Assembly: GCF_025195095.1 (NCBI RefSeq)
Contig: NZ_JANAVZ010000001.1
Location: forward strand, 1-64,000
Length of the DNA: 64,000 nucleotides
Source: Paracoccus maritimus
GTDB lineage: Bacteria > Pseudomonadota > Alphaproteobacteria > Rhodobacterales > Rhodobacteraceae
Direction: 5' to 3'
Shown: positions 8,731-17,520 of the stretch, piece after piece
Numbering within the stretch: the first letter of the stretch is position 1
Layout: each line of letters opens with the position of its first letter
Program-made: the position numbers and the translations under genes
Notes under the pieces: model-generated
Database searches by the model: none
The model's input: the letters and a program-made list of their open reading frames with translations, nothing else
Told to the model about the DNA's origin: nothing

Positions 8731-9753
8731 ATGGGCTATAAAGTCGTTGTTGCCGGCGCCACGGGGAACGTGGGCCGCGAGATGCTGAATATCCTCGACG
8801 AACGGCAGTTCCCGGTCGACGAGATTGCCGTGCTGGCCTCGCGCCGGTCGCAGGGCACCGAAGTCAGCTTCGGTGACAAGACCCTGAAAATTCAGGATAT
8901 CGAACAGTTCGACTTTGCCGGCTGGGACATGACGCTGTTCGCCATCGGCTCGGACGCGACCAAGAAATACGCGCCCATCGCCGCCAAGGCCGGCTGCGTG
9001 GTGATCGACAACTCGTCGCTCTATCGCTACGACCCCGACATCCCCCTGATCGTGCCCGAGGTGAACCCCGAGGCGATCACCGGCTATTCGAAGAAGAACA
9101 TCATCGCGAACCCCAACTGCTCGACGGCGCAGATGGTCGTCGCCCTGAAGCCGCTGCACGAACGTGCGCGCATCAAGCGCGTCGTCGTCTCGACCTACCA
9201 GTCGGTCAGCGGCTCGGGCAAGGAAGGCATGGACGAGCTGTGGGACCAGACCAAGGGCATGTATGTGCCGGGTCAGGAAGTTGAACCGAACAAGTTCCAG
9301 AAACAGATCGCCTTCAACGTGATTCCGCAGATCGACGTCTTCATGGAAGACGGCTCGACCAAGGAAGAATGGAAGATGGTGGTCGAGACGAAGAAGATCG
9401 TCGATCCCAAGATCAAGGTCACCGCGACCTGCGTGCGCGTGCCGGTCTTTGTCGGCCACGCCGAATCCATCAACATCGAGTTCGAGGATTTCCTGGACGA
9501 GGACGAAGCCCGCGACATTCTGCGCGAAGCGCCTGGGATCATGGTCGTCGACAAGCGCGAACCGGGCGGCTACACGACGCCGGTTGAATGCGTCGGCGAT
9601 TACGCCACCTTCATCAGCCGTATCCGTCAGGATTCGACCATCGATAACGGCCTGAACCTGTGGTGCGTCAGCGACAACCTGCGCAAGGGCGCGGCGTTGA
9701 ACGCGGTCCAGATCGCCGAGTTGCTGGGCAACCGGGTCCTGAAGAAGGGCTGA
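8731..9753 (+). CDS. asd: Aspartate-semialdehyde dehydrogenase
   Basis: This enzyme reduces aspartyl phosphate to aspartate semialdehyde with NADPH, feeding lysine/diaminopimelate, threonine and methionine synthesis in the cytoplasm. The 340-residue protein has the nucleotide-binding GATGNVG motif (residues 9-15) and the catalytic Cys130 in NPNCSTAQ. ATG 8731 is preceded by AGGAG at good spacing. The long open frame upstream to 8398 is spurious because it overlaps dnaE2. dapB, a later step of the same pathway, is at 17.5 kb but not in the same operon. A DedA gene follows after two bases. Confidence 0.97.
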   Translation: MGYKVVVAGATGNVGREMLNILDERQFPVDEIAVLASRRSQGTEVSFGDKTLKIQDIEQFDFAGWDMTLFAIGSDATKKYAPIAAKAGCVVIDNSSLYRYDPDIPLIVPEVNPEAITGYSKKNIIANPNCSTAQMVVALKPLHERARIKRVVVSTYQSVSGSGKEGMDELWDQTKGMYVPGQEVEPNKFQKQIAFNVIPQIDVFMEDGSTKEEWKMVVETKKIVDPKIKVTATCVRVPVFVGHAESINIEFEDFLDEDEARDILREAPGIMVVDKREPGGYTTPVECVGDYATFISRIRQDSTIDNGLNLWCVSDNLRKGAALNAVQIAELLGNRVLKKG

Positions 9754-9755
9754 TC

Positions 9756-10355
9756 TTGTTCGACGGCATCGCCAGTTTTCTAGAGGGCGGCGGGGCATGG
9801 GCCATCGCCGCCCTCATGCTTCTGGAAAACGTCTTCCCGCCAATCCCTTCGGAACTGATCATGCCGCTGGCAGGCTTCAACGCCGCGCGCGGCACCATCC
9901 CGCTGTGGCTGGCGATCGGCGCGGGCGCGGCCGGGTCGCTGGCCGGGGCCTATCTGTGGTATCTGGTCGGGCTGATCTATGGCCCCGACCGCCTGCGCAA
10001 GCTGGTCCGTCGGCATGGCCGCTGGCTGACCATGACACCATCGGAACTGGACCGCGCGCAGACCTGGTTCAACCGCCACGGCCGGTCGGTGGTGTTCTTC
10101 GGGCGCTTCGTGCCGACGGTTCGGACGCTGATCTCGGTTCCGGCCGGACTGGCGCGCATGTTCCTGCCGGGGTTCATCCTGTTTTCAGGTCTGGGCAGCC
10201 TCATCTGGTGCGCTGCCCTGGCCCTTGCCGGATACTGGCTGGAAGACCGCTATGACCAGGTCAGCAGCTGGCTGAACCCGGTCTCGACCGCGGTGATCGT
10301 CGCGCTGCTTCTGGCCTATCTATGGCGCGTGATCCGCTGGCGACCCGGACGCTGA
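9756..10355 (+). CDS. DedA-family membrane protein
   Basis: This 199-residue inner-membrane protein belongs to the DedA/SNARE-associated family, whose members act in lipid (undecaprenyl or phospholipid) translocation and membrane homeostasis. Family hallmarks are visible: ENVFPPIPSELIMPLAG near the N-terminus, GRFVPTVRTLISVPAG in the middle, and a terminal helix. The start is most likely TTG 9756, two bases after the asd stop, with AAGAAGGG upstream inside asd; no in-frame ATG precedes the conserved part. It is therefore probably co-transcribed and coupled with asd. A strong hairpin follows the stop. Confidence 0.88.
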   Translation: MFDGIASFLEGGGAWAIAALMLLENVFPPIPSELIMPLAGFNAARGTIPLWLAIGAGAAGSLAGAYLWYLVGLIYGPDRLRKLVRRHGRWLTMTPSELDRAQTWFNRHGRSVVFFGRFVPTVRTLISVPAGLARMFLPGFILFSGLGSLIWCAALALAGYWLEDRYDQVSSWLNPVSTAVIVALLLAYLWRVIRWRPGR

Positions 10356-10384
10356 GACGGGATCGGTCGCTTTGCCGCCGGAGA

Positions 10385-10428
10385 TTGCGGACAAACGTCG
10401 CTGGCCTTGCTGCGACGTTTGTCTGCGA
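10385..10428. terminator. Strong hairpin between convergent genes, probable bidirectional terminator
   Basis: GACAAACGTCGC (10390-10401) and GCGACGTTTGTC (10412-10423) are perfect reverse complements around a 10-base loop. The stem extends outward by about five more pairs including G-U wobbles. It sits between the converging dedA (+) and Hint-domain (-) genes. It lacks a long T tract, so Rho-independent action is inferred from position and stem strength. Confidence 0.7.
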
Positions 10429-10434
10429 ACGGCT

Positions 10435-11565
10435 CTATGAGACCAGCGCGCGACTTTTGCGGGCGTGACGTTCGGCCATCTCGCGACCCTGACGGCCGGT
10501 CAGCAGGGTGCGGGCGCCCTCGGGTTGCTGGCCGGGTTCGCGGTCCCGCAGCTCCGGGAATATCAAGAAAATCTCTTCCCGCGCGGCGGGGCCGACTGAT
10601 TTCAGGGCTTGAGGTCCGGTATAGAGGCTCTCGGTCTCTGCACCGTTCGAGATCACCACTTGATGTTCGTCCATCAGAAAATGGACATAATCGACCTGCG
10701 TCACATCCGTGGCCACATCGACACCGTCGATCGACAGAAGCTGCTTGGCCGCGACCAGTACTTCGGAGGTCCCGAACATGTTCTGCGCGATCTTCGAGCG
10801 TACCAGAACGCGATGCTGGGGCGAGACCAGCAGATCAGAAGACGGCGTGCCCTCGCCAAGCGCGCCGGCCCGGATCCGGATCGGGCGCAGCCGGGGATGC
10901 CGCGCCAGCGTTTCAGTCTCCAGCCTGCGTGAACCGATCCAGCGCACAGGCTGCAGGCCTGCATCTCGCGTCACCACAAGGTCACCCGTCTTGATGTCCT
11001 CGACCGCGACCTGCCCATAAGCCGTCGCAATCAGCGTGCCCGAGGCGAAACAGACATTGGGCGGAAACTCGTCGAAATTCGAGACGACAGTGCTAATATA
11101 CTGCGCTCCATCCCACGTTCCCAGCTCGACGTTGGTGACGTTCTGGTATCGAAAGTCTTCTGGTGCCGCGTTGCTGTCATCGTCGCGCATCCGCACGACC
11201 AGATCGCCATTGCCGATCTGATACACCACGGCTCTGGTCACATAGGTCTGAAGTGCACCATCGGCGTCAGTATAGGTGTAGACGCTGTCATCGAAAATCC
11301 GCACCTCGAAGATCTGTCGATCGACGCCATCCGGTGTGGTGAAACGATCTCCGTTGCCCGGCGCAGGCGAGCCGTTGGCCTGGACTGCAGACAAATTTCC
11401 ATCGCCGTCGCCATCCACCATCGCCATGTCACCATAGCCATGCGCCGTCGTGTTTCCGCCGATGTTGAACGTGAAGCCGTTATAGTTGGACTGGATGTCC
11501 GTTCCGGGAGAAACCCCGCTCTCGGAAGAGGCGCCCTGCGCCCACCATCCCCACGTATCAGTCAT
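10435..11565 (-). CDS. Hint (hedgehog/intein) domain protein
   Basis: The 376-residue protein has an acidic, Asp/Gly/Asn-rich N-terminal region (about 1-165) with no classical signal peptide, then a Hint_2-type domain from Cys172: VCFASGTLIATAYGQVAVED, followed by KTGDLVVTRDAGLQPVRWIG. The SPQHRVLV segment supplies the conserved block-B histidine. Hint domains carry out autoproteolysis through an N-S acyl shift at the first cysteine. There is no C-terminal His-Asn/Cys splice junction, so it resembles hedgehog-like or bacterial Hint proteins rather than an intein. Such proteins are frequent in Rhodobacterales and often secreted, but a substrate is not known. It appears to be a single-gene unit. 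Confidence 0.85.
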   Translation of the reverse strand: MTDTWGWWAQGASSESGVSPGTDIQSNYNGFTFNIGGNTTAHGYGDMAMVDGDGDGNLSAVQANGSPAPGNGDRFTTPDGVDRQIFEVRIFDDSVYTYTDADGALQTYVTRAVVYQIGNGDLVVRMRDDDSNAAPEDFRYQNVTNVELGTWDGAQYISTVVSNFDEFPPNVCFASGTLIATAYGQVAVEDIKTGDLVVTRDAGLQPVRWIGSRRLETETLARHPRLRPIRIRAGALGEGTPSSDLLVSPQHRVLVRSKIAQNMFGTSEVLVAAKQLLSIDGVDVATDVTQVDYVHFLMDEHQVVISNGAETESLYTGPQALKSVGPAAREEIFLIFPELRDREPGQQPEGARTLLTGRQGREMAERHARKSRALVS

Positions 11566-11702
11566 GGTAAGGATCCGCTATCTGAAACTGGAAACAGTGG
11601 TCCGTGCGCCCGGCTGCACACGTCTTGATCCCTGACGCCCCTTCGGGTGAAGGTACCATAGGTCATTTAGCCAAGATCTGCCTACCCACGCGTTTCGATT
11701 TT

Positions 11703-11734
11703 ATGGTCCAAGACCATCGCCACCGACCATGGTC
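11703..11734. promoter_or_regulatory. ATGGTC/GACCAT dyad cluster upstream of the Hint gene
   Basis: ATGGTC (11703-11708) and GACCAT (11712-11717) form a dyad with a three-base centre. Eight bases on, GACCATGGTC (11725-11734) is a perfect 10-base palindrome with the same half-site. The cluster lies about 140 bases upstream of the Hint gene start and downstream of the carbonic anhydrase stop. It could be an operator or a structured transcript end; I cannot name the factor. Confidence 0.4.
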
Positions 11735-11789
11735 TGGCAGTCATGCCGCCACCCGGCGCTGATTCACAGGCCGGATCGGCAATACCGGA

Positions 11790-12437
11790 TCAGACGACCG
11801 TCCAGCGATGCCCCGAATCCTCGGCCTGATACAGCGTGCCTTCGCGAATGTCGTGAACAAGCCCGTGCAGCGACATCTCACCCGACTCGACAGCCGCCTT
11901 GACGAAGGGGAATGTCATCAGGTTCTCGACCGAAACCATGACGGCCTCGCGCTCCAGCGCGCTGACCTGCTGATCCTCTGGCAGGTCCTTGATGCGCTCA
12001 TAGCCCGGCCGCAGGATATCCATCCAGCGACCCACGAAGCTGGATTTTTCCTCAAGCTCGGGGGCCTTGCCGGAACACATCGCATGACAGCCCGCCACCC
12101 CGCCGCAGCTTGTGTGGCCGACCACGATCAGATGCGCCACCTTCAGCGCCGTCACCGCGTATTCCACCGCAGCCGATGTGCCGTGTTGCTGGCCGTCGGG
12201 CGCGTAGGGAGGCACAAGATTGGCGATATTGCGGTGAATGAAGAACTCGCCCGTATCCGCGCCGAAGATGCCGGTGACATGAACGCGCGAATCGCAGCAC
12301 GAGATCACCATCGCCCGCGGACGCTGGCCATCGTCGGACAGACGCCGATACCAGGCGCTGTTCTCGGCATAGGACGTGGCCTTCCAGCCGTGAAAGCGGC
12401 TGACCAGATATTGCGGTAGGGGGCGGACGTTGTGCAT
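11790..12437 (-). CDS. Beta-class carbonic anhydrase
   Basis: This zinc enzyme interconverts CO2 and bicarbonate in the cytoplasm. The 215-residue protein shows the full beta-class set of residues: Cys47 with Asp49-Ser50-Arg51 in ISCCDSR, and His108 with Cys111 in GHTSCGGV. The RNIANLV and GTSAAVEYAV segments are also typical. Length is normal for the family. The start ATG 12437 follows GCGAGGTC at suitable spacing. It is transcribed away from the HPt-like gene at 12581, with about 140 bases between them. Confidence 0.95.
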   Translation of the reverse strand: MHNVRPLPQYLVSRFHGWKATSYAENSAWYRRLSDDGQRPRAMVISCCDSRVHVTGIFGADTGEFFIHRNIANLVPPYAPDGQQHGTSAAVEYAVTALKVAHLIVVGHTSCGGVAGCHAMCSGKAPELEEKSSFVGRWMDILRPGYERIKDLPEDQQVSALEREAVMVSVENLMTFPFVKAAVESGEMSLHGLVHDIREGTLYQAEDSGHRWTVV

Positions 12438-12580
12438 GGCTGACCTCGCGCGTTTGGCAGCTTGATATGCGGAGATTGAGGAAAATTCGAGCGGTTTCTT
12501 TCGGGGCGGTCAAGCCTTTCTTCATCGCCCGCAGTCATGTTGCCCGGATTGGTGCGGACAGGAATTTGTCGGAGGTGCGG

Positions 12581-12958
12581 ATGGCACAGATCAAGGCGCT
12601 GGCGGTATCGGAACCGGTCCGCGTGGACGCAAGGCGCGTCAGCGACATCATCAGCGAACTGGGCGAAACGGCCGCGCAGAATGTCATCGGGCTGGCGCTG
12701 GAACAGCTTGCGGTTGCGCTGGACTCAACCGACCGCGCGCTTGCCGATGGCGATCTTGCGCGGGCCGTCGATCATGCTGACAGGCTGTCGCGGCTGGCCT
12801 GGCAGATCGGATTGCTGTCGCTTGCCGGTGTCGCGATGGATCTTGGCGCATTGGCCGAACGGCGCGAAACGGCGGCACTGGCCGCAGTCCGTGCCCGCCT
12901 GATGCGCGTTGGAAACCGATCGCTGACGGCGATCTGGGATCGCGACAAGTCGGGCTGA
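12581..12958 (+). CDS. HPt-like helical protein without the usual phosphoacceptor histidine
   Basis: This 125-residue, mostly helical protein starts at ATG 12581 behind GGAGG. The segment ADRLSRLAWQIGLLSLAGVA resembles the core helix of histidine phosphotransfer domains (pattern A-H-x-L-K-G-x-A-x-Q-I-G). At the expected histidine position it has Asp67, and at the lysine Ser70, while a histidine (His65) is two residues earlier. It may therefore be a degenerate HPt or simply a four-helix protein with chance similarity. No kinase or regulator gene is adjacent. It lies between carbonic anhydrase (divergent) and the aminopeptidase gene. Confidence 0.7.
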   Translation: MAQIKALAVSEPVRVDARRVSDIISELGETAAQNVIGLALEQLAVALDSTDRALADGDLARAVDHADRLSRLAWQIGLLSLAGVAMDLGALAERRETAALAAVRARLMRVGNRSLTAIWDRDKSG

Positions 12959-12982
12959 TGCGGGCCGGCGACCGACGCCGGG

Positions 12983-13000
12983 CGGGGCCTTGCGGCCCCG
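12983..13000 (+). other. Short GC hairpin before the aminopeptidase gene
   Basis: CGGGGCC-TTGC-GGCCCCG is a perfect 7-base stem with a 4-base loop, 25 bases after the HPt-like stop. No T tract follows, so it may be a weak terminator or a leader structure for the next gene. Confidence 0.4.
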
Positions 13001-13044
13001 ACAGCAGGATGTAGTCTGGCCCGACGCAGCCAAGGACACCGCAG

Positions 13045-14427
13045 ATGACGCCCGAATTCGCCCCCAGCCATCAGGACGCCCTGCCGATCTGGCCCGTATG
13101 GCAGGGCCAGCCGGTGCCGGACGACGCTGACGCCGGTACATGGCCCGAAAGTTGCGGCTTCGAGGGCGCTGCGGGCCAGTCATGCCTGCTGCCCGATGGT
13201 CGCGGCGGCGTCGCCGGCGCCCTGTTCGGACTGGGCAACCGGGACCGCGCCGACCGGCAGCGTTTCCCGCTGGCCCGCGCCGCCGAGACCCTGCCCGAGG
13301 GCATCTGGCGCCTGGCCGACATCCCCGAAGGGATGGACGCGCGACAGGCCGCGCTTGGCTGGCTTCTGGGTCAGTATCGGTTCACCCGCTACAAGGCCGG
13401 CACCGGCGCCGGGCGCGCGCGGCTTGTCTGCCCCCAAGGGTTGGACGCGCAGGAAGTGCAGGCGATCGCCGCGGCCGAATTCCTGACCCGTGACCTGATC
13501 AACACGCCCGCCAGCGACATGGGACCGCAGCAACTGGAAGACGCGGCCCGCGCGCTTGCAGACCGGCTTGGCGCCTCGATCGAGGTGACCAGCGGCCCGG
13601 CCCTGCTGGACGCGAACCTGCCGATGATCCACGCGGTCGGCCGAGCCGCCCAAGCCGAGCCGCGGCTGATCGACATCCGCCTGGGGGACGGTGACGGCCC
13701 GACGCTGACCATCGTCGGCAAGGGCGTGTGCTTCGACACCGGCGGGCTGAACCTGAAGCCCGGCGCGTCGATGGGTCTGATGAAGAAGGACATGGGCGGG
13801 GCGGCGACGGCGCTTGGCTTCCTGCAAATGCTGGCTGGCACCGGCGCGGCGCTCGGGCGCCGCATCCGGGTGCTGATCCCGGCGGTGGAAAACAGCGTGG
13901 CCGGCAATGCGTTCCGGCCCGGCGACGTGCTGACCAGCCGCAAGGGACTGACGGTCGAGGTGAACAACACCGATGCCGAAGGGCGTCTGGTGCTGGCCGA
14001 TGCGCTGACGCTTGCGGCCGAAGATAGCCCGGATCTGATGATCTCGTTCGCAACGCTGACCGGGGCGGCAAGGGTCGCGCTGGGACCGGATATCCCGCCC
14101 TTCTACTGCGATGATGATGCGACCGCACAGGCCATTCAGGCCGCCGCCATGGACGCGGCGGATCCACTGTGGCGGATGCCGTTCTGGGCCGCCTATGACA
14201 GCCTGATCGAACCGGGAATCGCCGATCTGGACAATGCCCCCTCGGGCGGAATGGCCGGCTCGATCACCGCCGCCTTGTTCCTGCGGCGCTTTGCCCAGGG
14301 CGCGGGCAGATATGTTCATCTGGACATCTATGGCTGGCAGCCGACCGCCGCGCCGGGCCGTCCGAAGGGCGGTGTAGGACAGGGCGCGCGCGCCCTGCTG
14401 GCGGCCCTGCCGAAGATCCTGCCATGA
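13045..14427 (+). CDS. M17 leucyl aminopeptidase family protein
   Basis: This 460-residue cytosolic metallopeptidase removes N-terminal residues from peptides using two metal ions. The family signature NTDAEGRLVLADAL is at residues 308-321, with Asp310 and Glu312 as metal ligands. The segment GKGVCFDTGGLNLKPG and the catalytic lysines in MKKDMGG fit M17. The protein is slightly shorter than PepA at its N-terminal domain, so I do not give it that symbol. It overlaps the next gene by four bases (ATGA), so the two peptidases are translationally coupled and may work together in wall-peptide or general peptide turnover. Confidence 0.93.
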   Translation: MTPEFAPSHQDALPIWPVWQGQPVPDDADAGTWPESCGFEGAAGQSCLLPDGRGGVAGALFGLGNRDRADRQRFPLARAAETLPEGIWRLADIPEGMDARQAALGWLLGQYRFTRYKAGTGAGRARLVCPQGLDAQEVQAIAAAEFLTRDLINTPASDMGPQQLEDAARALADRLGASIEVTSGPALLDANLPMIHAVGRAAQAEPRLIDIRLGDGDGPTLTIVGKGVCFDTGGLNLKPGASMGLMKKDMGGAATALGFLQMLAGTGAALGRRIRVLIPAVENSVAGNAFRPGDVLTSRKGLTVEVNNTDAEGRLVLADALTLAAEDSPDLMISFATLTGAARVALGPDIPPFYCDDDATAQAIQAAAMDAADPLWRMPFWAAYDSLIEPGIADLDNAPSGGMAGSITAALFLRRFAQGAGRYVHLDIYGWQPTAAPGRPKGGVGQGARALLAALPKILP

Positions 14428-15242
14428 GCCTTGATCGCCGCCTGACCCCGGCGACCGACCGGATCGCGCTGGCCAGCCTGCGGGGAATCCTGGATCGTCC
14501 CGACTATACGCCCGGCACGCCCGCGCGTCTGGCCGTACCTCTGGCGGACCTGCTGAACGCGCCCGATGGACGGCGCGACCGGCAGGTGAATTTCGGCGCC
14601 GATGCGACGGTGATCGACCGGGACGGCGACTGGACATTCGTGCAGATGGGGCTTGACGGCTATTGCGGCTGGTTGCGGGATGCCGCCCTGACCCGCGATC
14701 TGCCGCCCCTGACCCACCGCGTCACGGCGCCCGCCACCCATGTCTATCCCGGCCCGGACATGAAGCAGCATCAGATGCACGCCCTGTCCATCGGGGCACG
14801 GCTGGCCGTCGAAGGCATCGAAGCTGGGTTCGCGCGTCTTGCCACGGGTGGATATGTGCCGCTGCCGCATATCGCCGACCGACCCGCCACCGATCCCGTC
14901 GCGGTGGCGGAACTGCTGATCGGCACGCCCTATCTCTGGGGCGGCAACAGCGACTGGGGGATCGACTGTTCGGGCCTCGTTCAGGCAGCACTGAGCGGTT
15001 GCGACATTCCCTGCCCCGGCGACAGCGATCTGCAGCGTGCGGCGTTTCCCGAGGTGACCGACATCCGACGCGGCGATCTGCTGTTCTGGCCGGGTCATGT
15101 CGCGCTGGCGCTATCGCCCGATCTGATGATCCATGCCACGGCATGGAAGATGGCGGTCATCCTGGAACCGATCGCCGAGGCCATCGCACGCATCGACGCG
15201 GCCGGCGATGGCCCGTTCCTTGGCGCCCACCGCCCTCGCTGA
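14424..15242 (+). CDS. NlpC/P60 family cysteine peptidase with SH3-like N-terminal region
   Basis: The 272-residue protein has SH3-like segments in its first 150 residues and a C-terminal NlpC/P60 domain that cleaves peptidoglycan peptides, typically between D-Glu and diaminopimelate. The catalytic triad is visible: Cys182 in WGIDCSGLVQ, His225 in FWPGHVAL and a polar third position at His237 in MIHATAW. The YLWGGNS motif is also diagnostic. No signal peptide is evident, so a cytoplasmic role in muropeptide recycling is possible; the coupled aminopeptidase upstream fits that idea (inference). It converges on truB with about 50 bases between the stops. Confidence 0.92.
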   Translation: MSLDRRLTPATDRIALASLRGILDRPDYTPGTPARLAVPLADLLNAPDGRRDRQVNFGADATVIDRDGDWTFVQMGLDGYCGWLRDAALTRDLPPLTHRVTAPATHVYPGPDMKQHQMHALSIGARLAVEGIEAGFARLATGGYVPLPHIADRPATDPVAVAELLIGTPYLWGGNSDWGIDCSGLVQAALSGCDIPCPGDSDLQRAAFPEVTDIRRGDLLFWPGHVALALSPDLMIHATAWKMAVILEPIAEAIARIDAAGDGPFLGAHRPR

Positions 15243-15293
15243 GACTTCTACCTTGCGGAAGTTCTCTCGATCGCGGGCGGCAGCCCCCATAGA

Positions 15294-16187
15294 TTATAGA
15301 TTGAAGACCCGCTCGGGCTGGACCTTGCCGCCCTGATAGCGGCCGATGCAGACCGGCAGGTTGCCGTCGCTGACCCAGACCAGCTCGCCCCATTCCGCGC
15401 CGCCGGTCACCTCGCCCGGGTTTCCGTTACGAATCCGGATCGCGCCTTCCGGCGTCGCGCGCAGCTTCGGCAGATCGTCCAGCGCCGATTCCAGCGGCAG
15501 AAGCTGTGCCTGCAGCCAGTCCTGCGCTTCGCGGTCCACCTTGTCGAAGGCCACGCCGTTCTCGACCTCGAAGGGTCCCGACCAGACCCGGCGCAACTCG
15601 GCGACATGGCCAAGGCAACCCAGCTTCCGTCCCAGATCGCGGGCGATCGACCGGACATAGCCCCCCTTGCCGCACACCATTTCAAGCCGTCCGGTATCGC
15701 GATCCGCGTCCAGCAGCGTCAGGCTTTCAACCCACAAGGGTCGCGCCGCCAGATCCAGCTCCTCGCCTTCGCGGGCCAGATCATAGGCGCGCTCGCCATC
15801 GACCTTGACCGCCGAGAAGGCTGGCGGAACCTGCATGATCTGGCCGATGAACCCGGACAGCGCAGCCTCGACCGCGGCGCGGTCGGGACGATCCTCGGCG
15901 CTTCGCAGCACTTCCCCCGACGCATCGTCGGTCGTGGTCTCGGCCCCCCATTTCACCCTGAAATCATAGCATTTCAAGGCGTCCGTCAGGATCGACACCG
16001 TCTTCGTCGCCTCGCCCAGGGCGACGGCCAGAACGCCGGTCGCATCCGGGTCCAGCGTGCCGGCATGGCCCGCCTTCTTCGCATCCAGCGCCCATCGCAC
16101 CTTGTTCACGACCGAAGTCGAGGTGACGCCCGCGGGCTTGTCCACGATCAGCCAGCCCGTGATGTCGCGGCCCTTCTTGCGTGCCAT
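15294..16187 (-). CDS. truB: tRNA pseudouridine-55 synthase TruB
   Basis: TruB converts U55 of the tRNA T-loop to pseudouridine. The 297-residue protein has the catalytic Asp46 in [12 protein letters not shown], the N-terminal [13 protein letters not shown] motif and the later [13 protein letters not shown] segment. Length and motif order are normal. rbfA lies upstream on the same strand after the glycosidase gene, which recalls the rbfA-truB linkage seen in many bacteria, here interrupted by one gene. The start ATG 16187 opens with MARKKGRDI, as expected for alphaproteobacterial homologues. Confidence 0.97.
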   Translation of the reverse strand: MARKKGRDITGWLIVDKPAGVTSTSVVNKVRWALDAKKAGHAGTLDPDATGVLAVALGEATKTVSILTDALKCYDFRVKWGAETTTDDASGEVLRSAEDRPDRAAVEAALSGFIGQIMQVPPAFSAVKVDGERAYDLAREGEELDLAARPLWVESLTLLDADRDTGRLEMVCGKGGYVRSIARDLGRKLGCLGHVAELRRVWSGPFEVENGVAFDKVDREAQDWLQAQLLPLESALDDLPKLRATPEGAIRIRNGNPGEVTGGAEWGELVWVSDGNLPVCIGRYQGGKVQPERVFNL

Positions 16188-16256
16188 GAGATCCTCTTGG
16201 AAAAAATCGAAGCCGGGCAGATAGCCCTCGGGCGGGCGCGGGTCAACCGCGCCGCA

Positions 16257-17024
16257 TCATTCAGCCGTACCGACCAACCCGATGATCGGGCCCAGACTGC
16301 GCCCGAAATCCGCGCGGTTCACGCCCGGGGCATAAAGCCTGCTGATCGAGCCGTCGAAATACAGCGCGTCACGCACCTGCAGCCCGTCGCGAAACAGCCG
16401 CCCGAACTGATGGAAGGTCACCGGACGGTCGGAGATCGCAAACCACGCGGTCTGCCCGTCGGGCGATACGCCAACGCCGTTCCGGATATAACGGCTGTCG
16501 GAATCGACCAGAAAGCGCGGATGCAACGCGCCGTCGATCACCAGCATCGGCCCCGATTGCGTGGCTAGTCGGCATTCGGGACGTGCCTCGGCAAAGGCAC
16601 GGCTTTCGATCACCTGAAAGGGCCGCGCACCACCGGTACAGAAGACGCCGTTCGGCAGCATCCCGAAGTTTCCGCCGCCCGCCTGCGTGTTTATTCCGTG
16701 CCGTTCCTGCCCGTCGATCACCAGCAGCCCGACCGGGCGGTAATCGGGATGGAACATGCCCGCGTTCATCGCGAAATCCAGCCTTTCGCCGGATGCCAGG
16801 GATTTGCGGACATTGTTGAAATTGTTCAGCGGCTTGCCGTCTTCGTCGTCCTGCCAAAGCCGCAGCGCGGGTTCCTGCGCAGCCGCGACCTGACAGACGA
16901 TATAGCCCTGTCCGTCATGTTCGAGATGGCCACAACCATCCGAGGCGGCGGGCAGCGCGAAAGCAAACATCATTCCCAGCGCGACGCCAAGCTGCCTTTG
17001 CACCTCAAGCATCATCGCGATCAT
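16257..17024 (-). CDS. Phosphodiester glycosidase (NAGPA-like) family protein
   Basis: The protein has a short hydrophobic N-terminus ([19 protein letters not shown]) that looks like a signal peptide, so it is probably periplasmic. The rest matches the phosphodiester glycosidase fold: [33 protein letters not shown] and the C-terminal [16 protein letters not shown]. Members hydrolyse N-acetylglucosamine-phosphodiester-type bonds; the bacterial substrate is unclear. Start choice is uncertain: ATGs at 17024, 17015 and 17012 all lie inside the end of rbfA, so it overlaps that gene by 8-20 bases and is likely co-transcribed with it. I annotate the longest of the three (255 residues). Confidence 0.85.
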   Translation of the reverse strand: MIAMMLEVQRQLGVALGMMFAFALPAASDGCGHLEHDGQGYIVCQVAAAQEPALRLWQDDEDGKPLNNFNNVRKSLASGERLDFAMNAGMFHPDYRPVGLLVIDGQERHGINTQAGGGNFGMLPNGVFCTGGARPFQVIESRAFAEARPECRLATQSGPMLVIDGALHPRFLVDSDSRYIRNGVGVSPDGQTAWFAISDRPVTFHQFGRLFRDGLQVRDALYFDGSISRLYAPGVNRADFGRSLGPIIGLVGTAE

Positions 17025-17451
17025 TGTGCCCGTCGCGTTCCGATGCGTCGTCGTCGGGCGCCTCGACATCGCGGCGGACCCGTTCATCGGCGAACATCCG
17101 GCGGGTGTCGTCCAGCCGGTCGAAGGTCTCATCCAGCTGGAACCGCAACTGCGGCGCATATTTCAGCGTCATGGCCTTGGCGACCAAGTGGCGCAGTTCG
17201 GGCGCGTTGCGGCGCAGCGCGGCCAAAGCTTCTTCGGCGTCATGCCCGCCAAGCGGCAGAACATAGGCGGTGGCGACCTTCAGATCGGGCGAGGTCCGAA
17301 CCTCGCCGACGGTGATCGAATGCCGGTTCAGATCCGGGTCGTGCACATCCGCGCGCAAAAGCACGTCGGACAGAGTGCGGCGGATCAGCTCGCCCACGCG
17401 CAGCTGGCGCTGCGAGGGACCTGAGCCATGGGAAAAGCGGTTCTGTGCCAT
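17005..17451 (-). CDS. rbfA: Ribosome-binding factor A
   Basis: RbfA helps mature the 30S subunit and is needed at low temperature. The 148-residue product contains the KH-like core: [16 protein letters not shown], then [19 protein letters not shown] and [19 protein letters not shown] charged tail rich in Asp/Arg follows, typical of alphaproteobacteria. The frame is open further upstream, but ATG 17451 (MAQNRFSH) agrees with homologues. It is divergent from dapB with about 70 bases between, and the downstream glycosidase gene overlaps its end. Confidence 0.95.
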   Translation of the reverse strand: MAQNRFSHGSGPSQRQLRVGELIRRTLSDVLLRADVHDPDLNRHSITVGEVRTSPDLKVATAYVLPLGGHDAEEALAALRRNAPELRHLVAKAMTLKYAPQLRFQLDETFDRLDDTRRMFADERVRRDVEAPDDDASERDGHNDRDDA

Positions 17452-17520
17452 GCGTCCCGATGTAGGGGGTCGCGGGCCGCGCCGCAACGGGGTATGAGGC
17501 GGGAAACGCGGGGGTGATGG

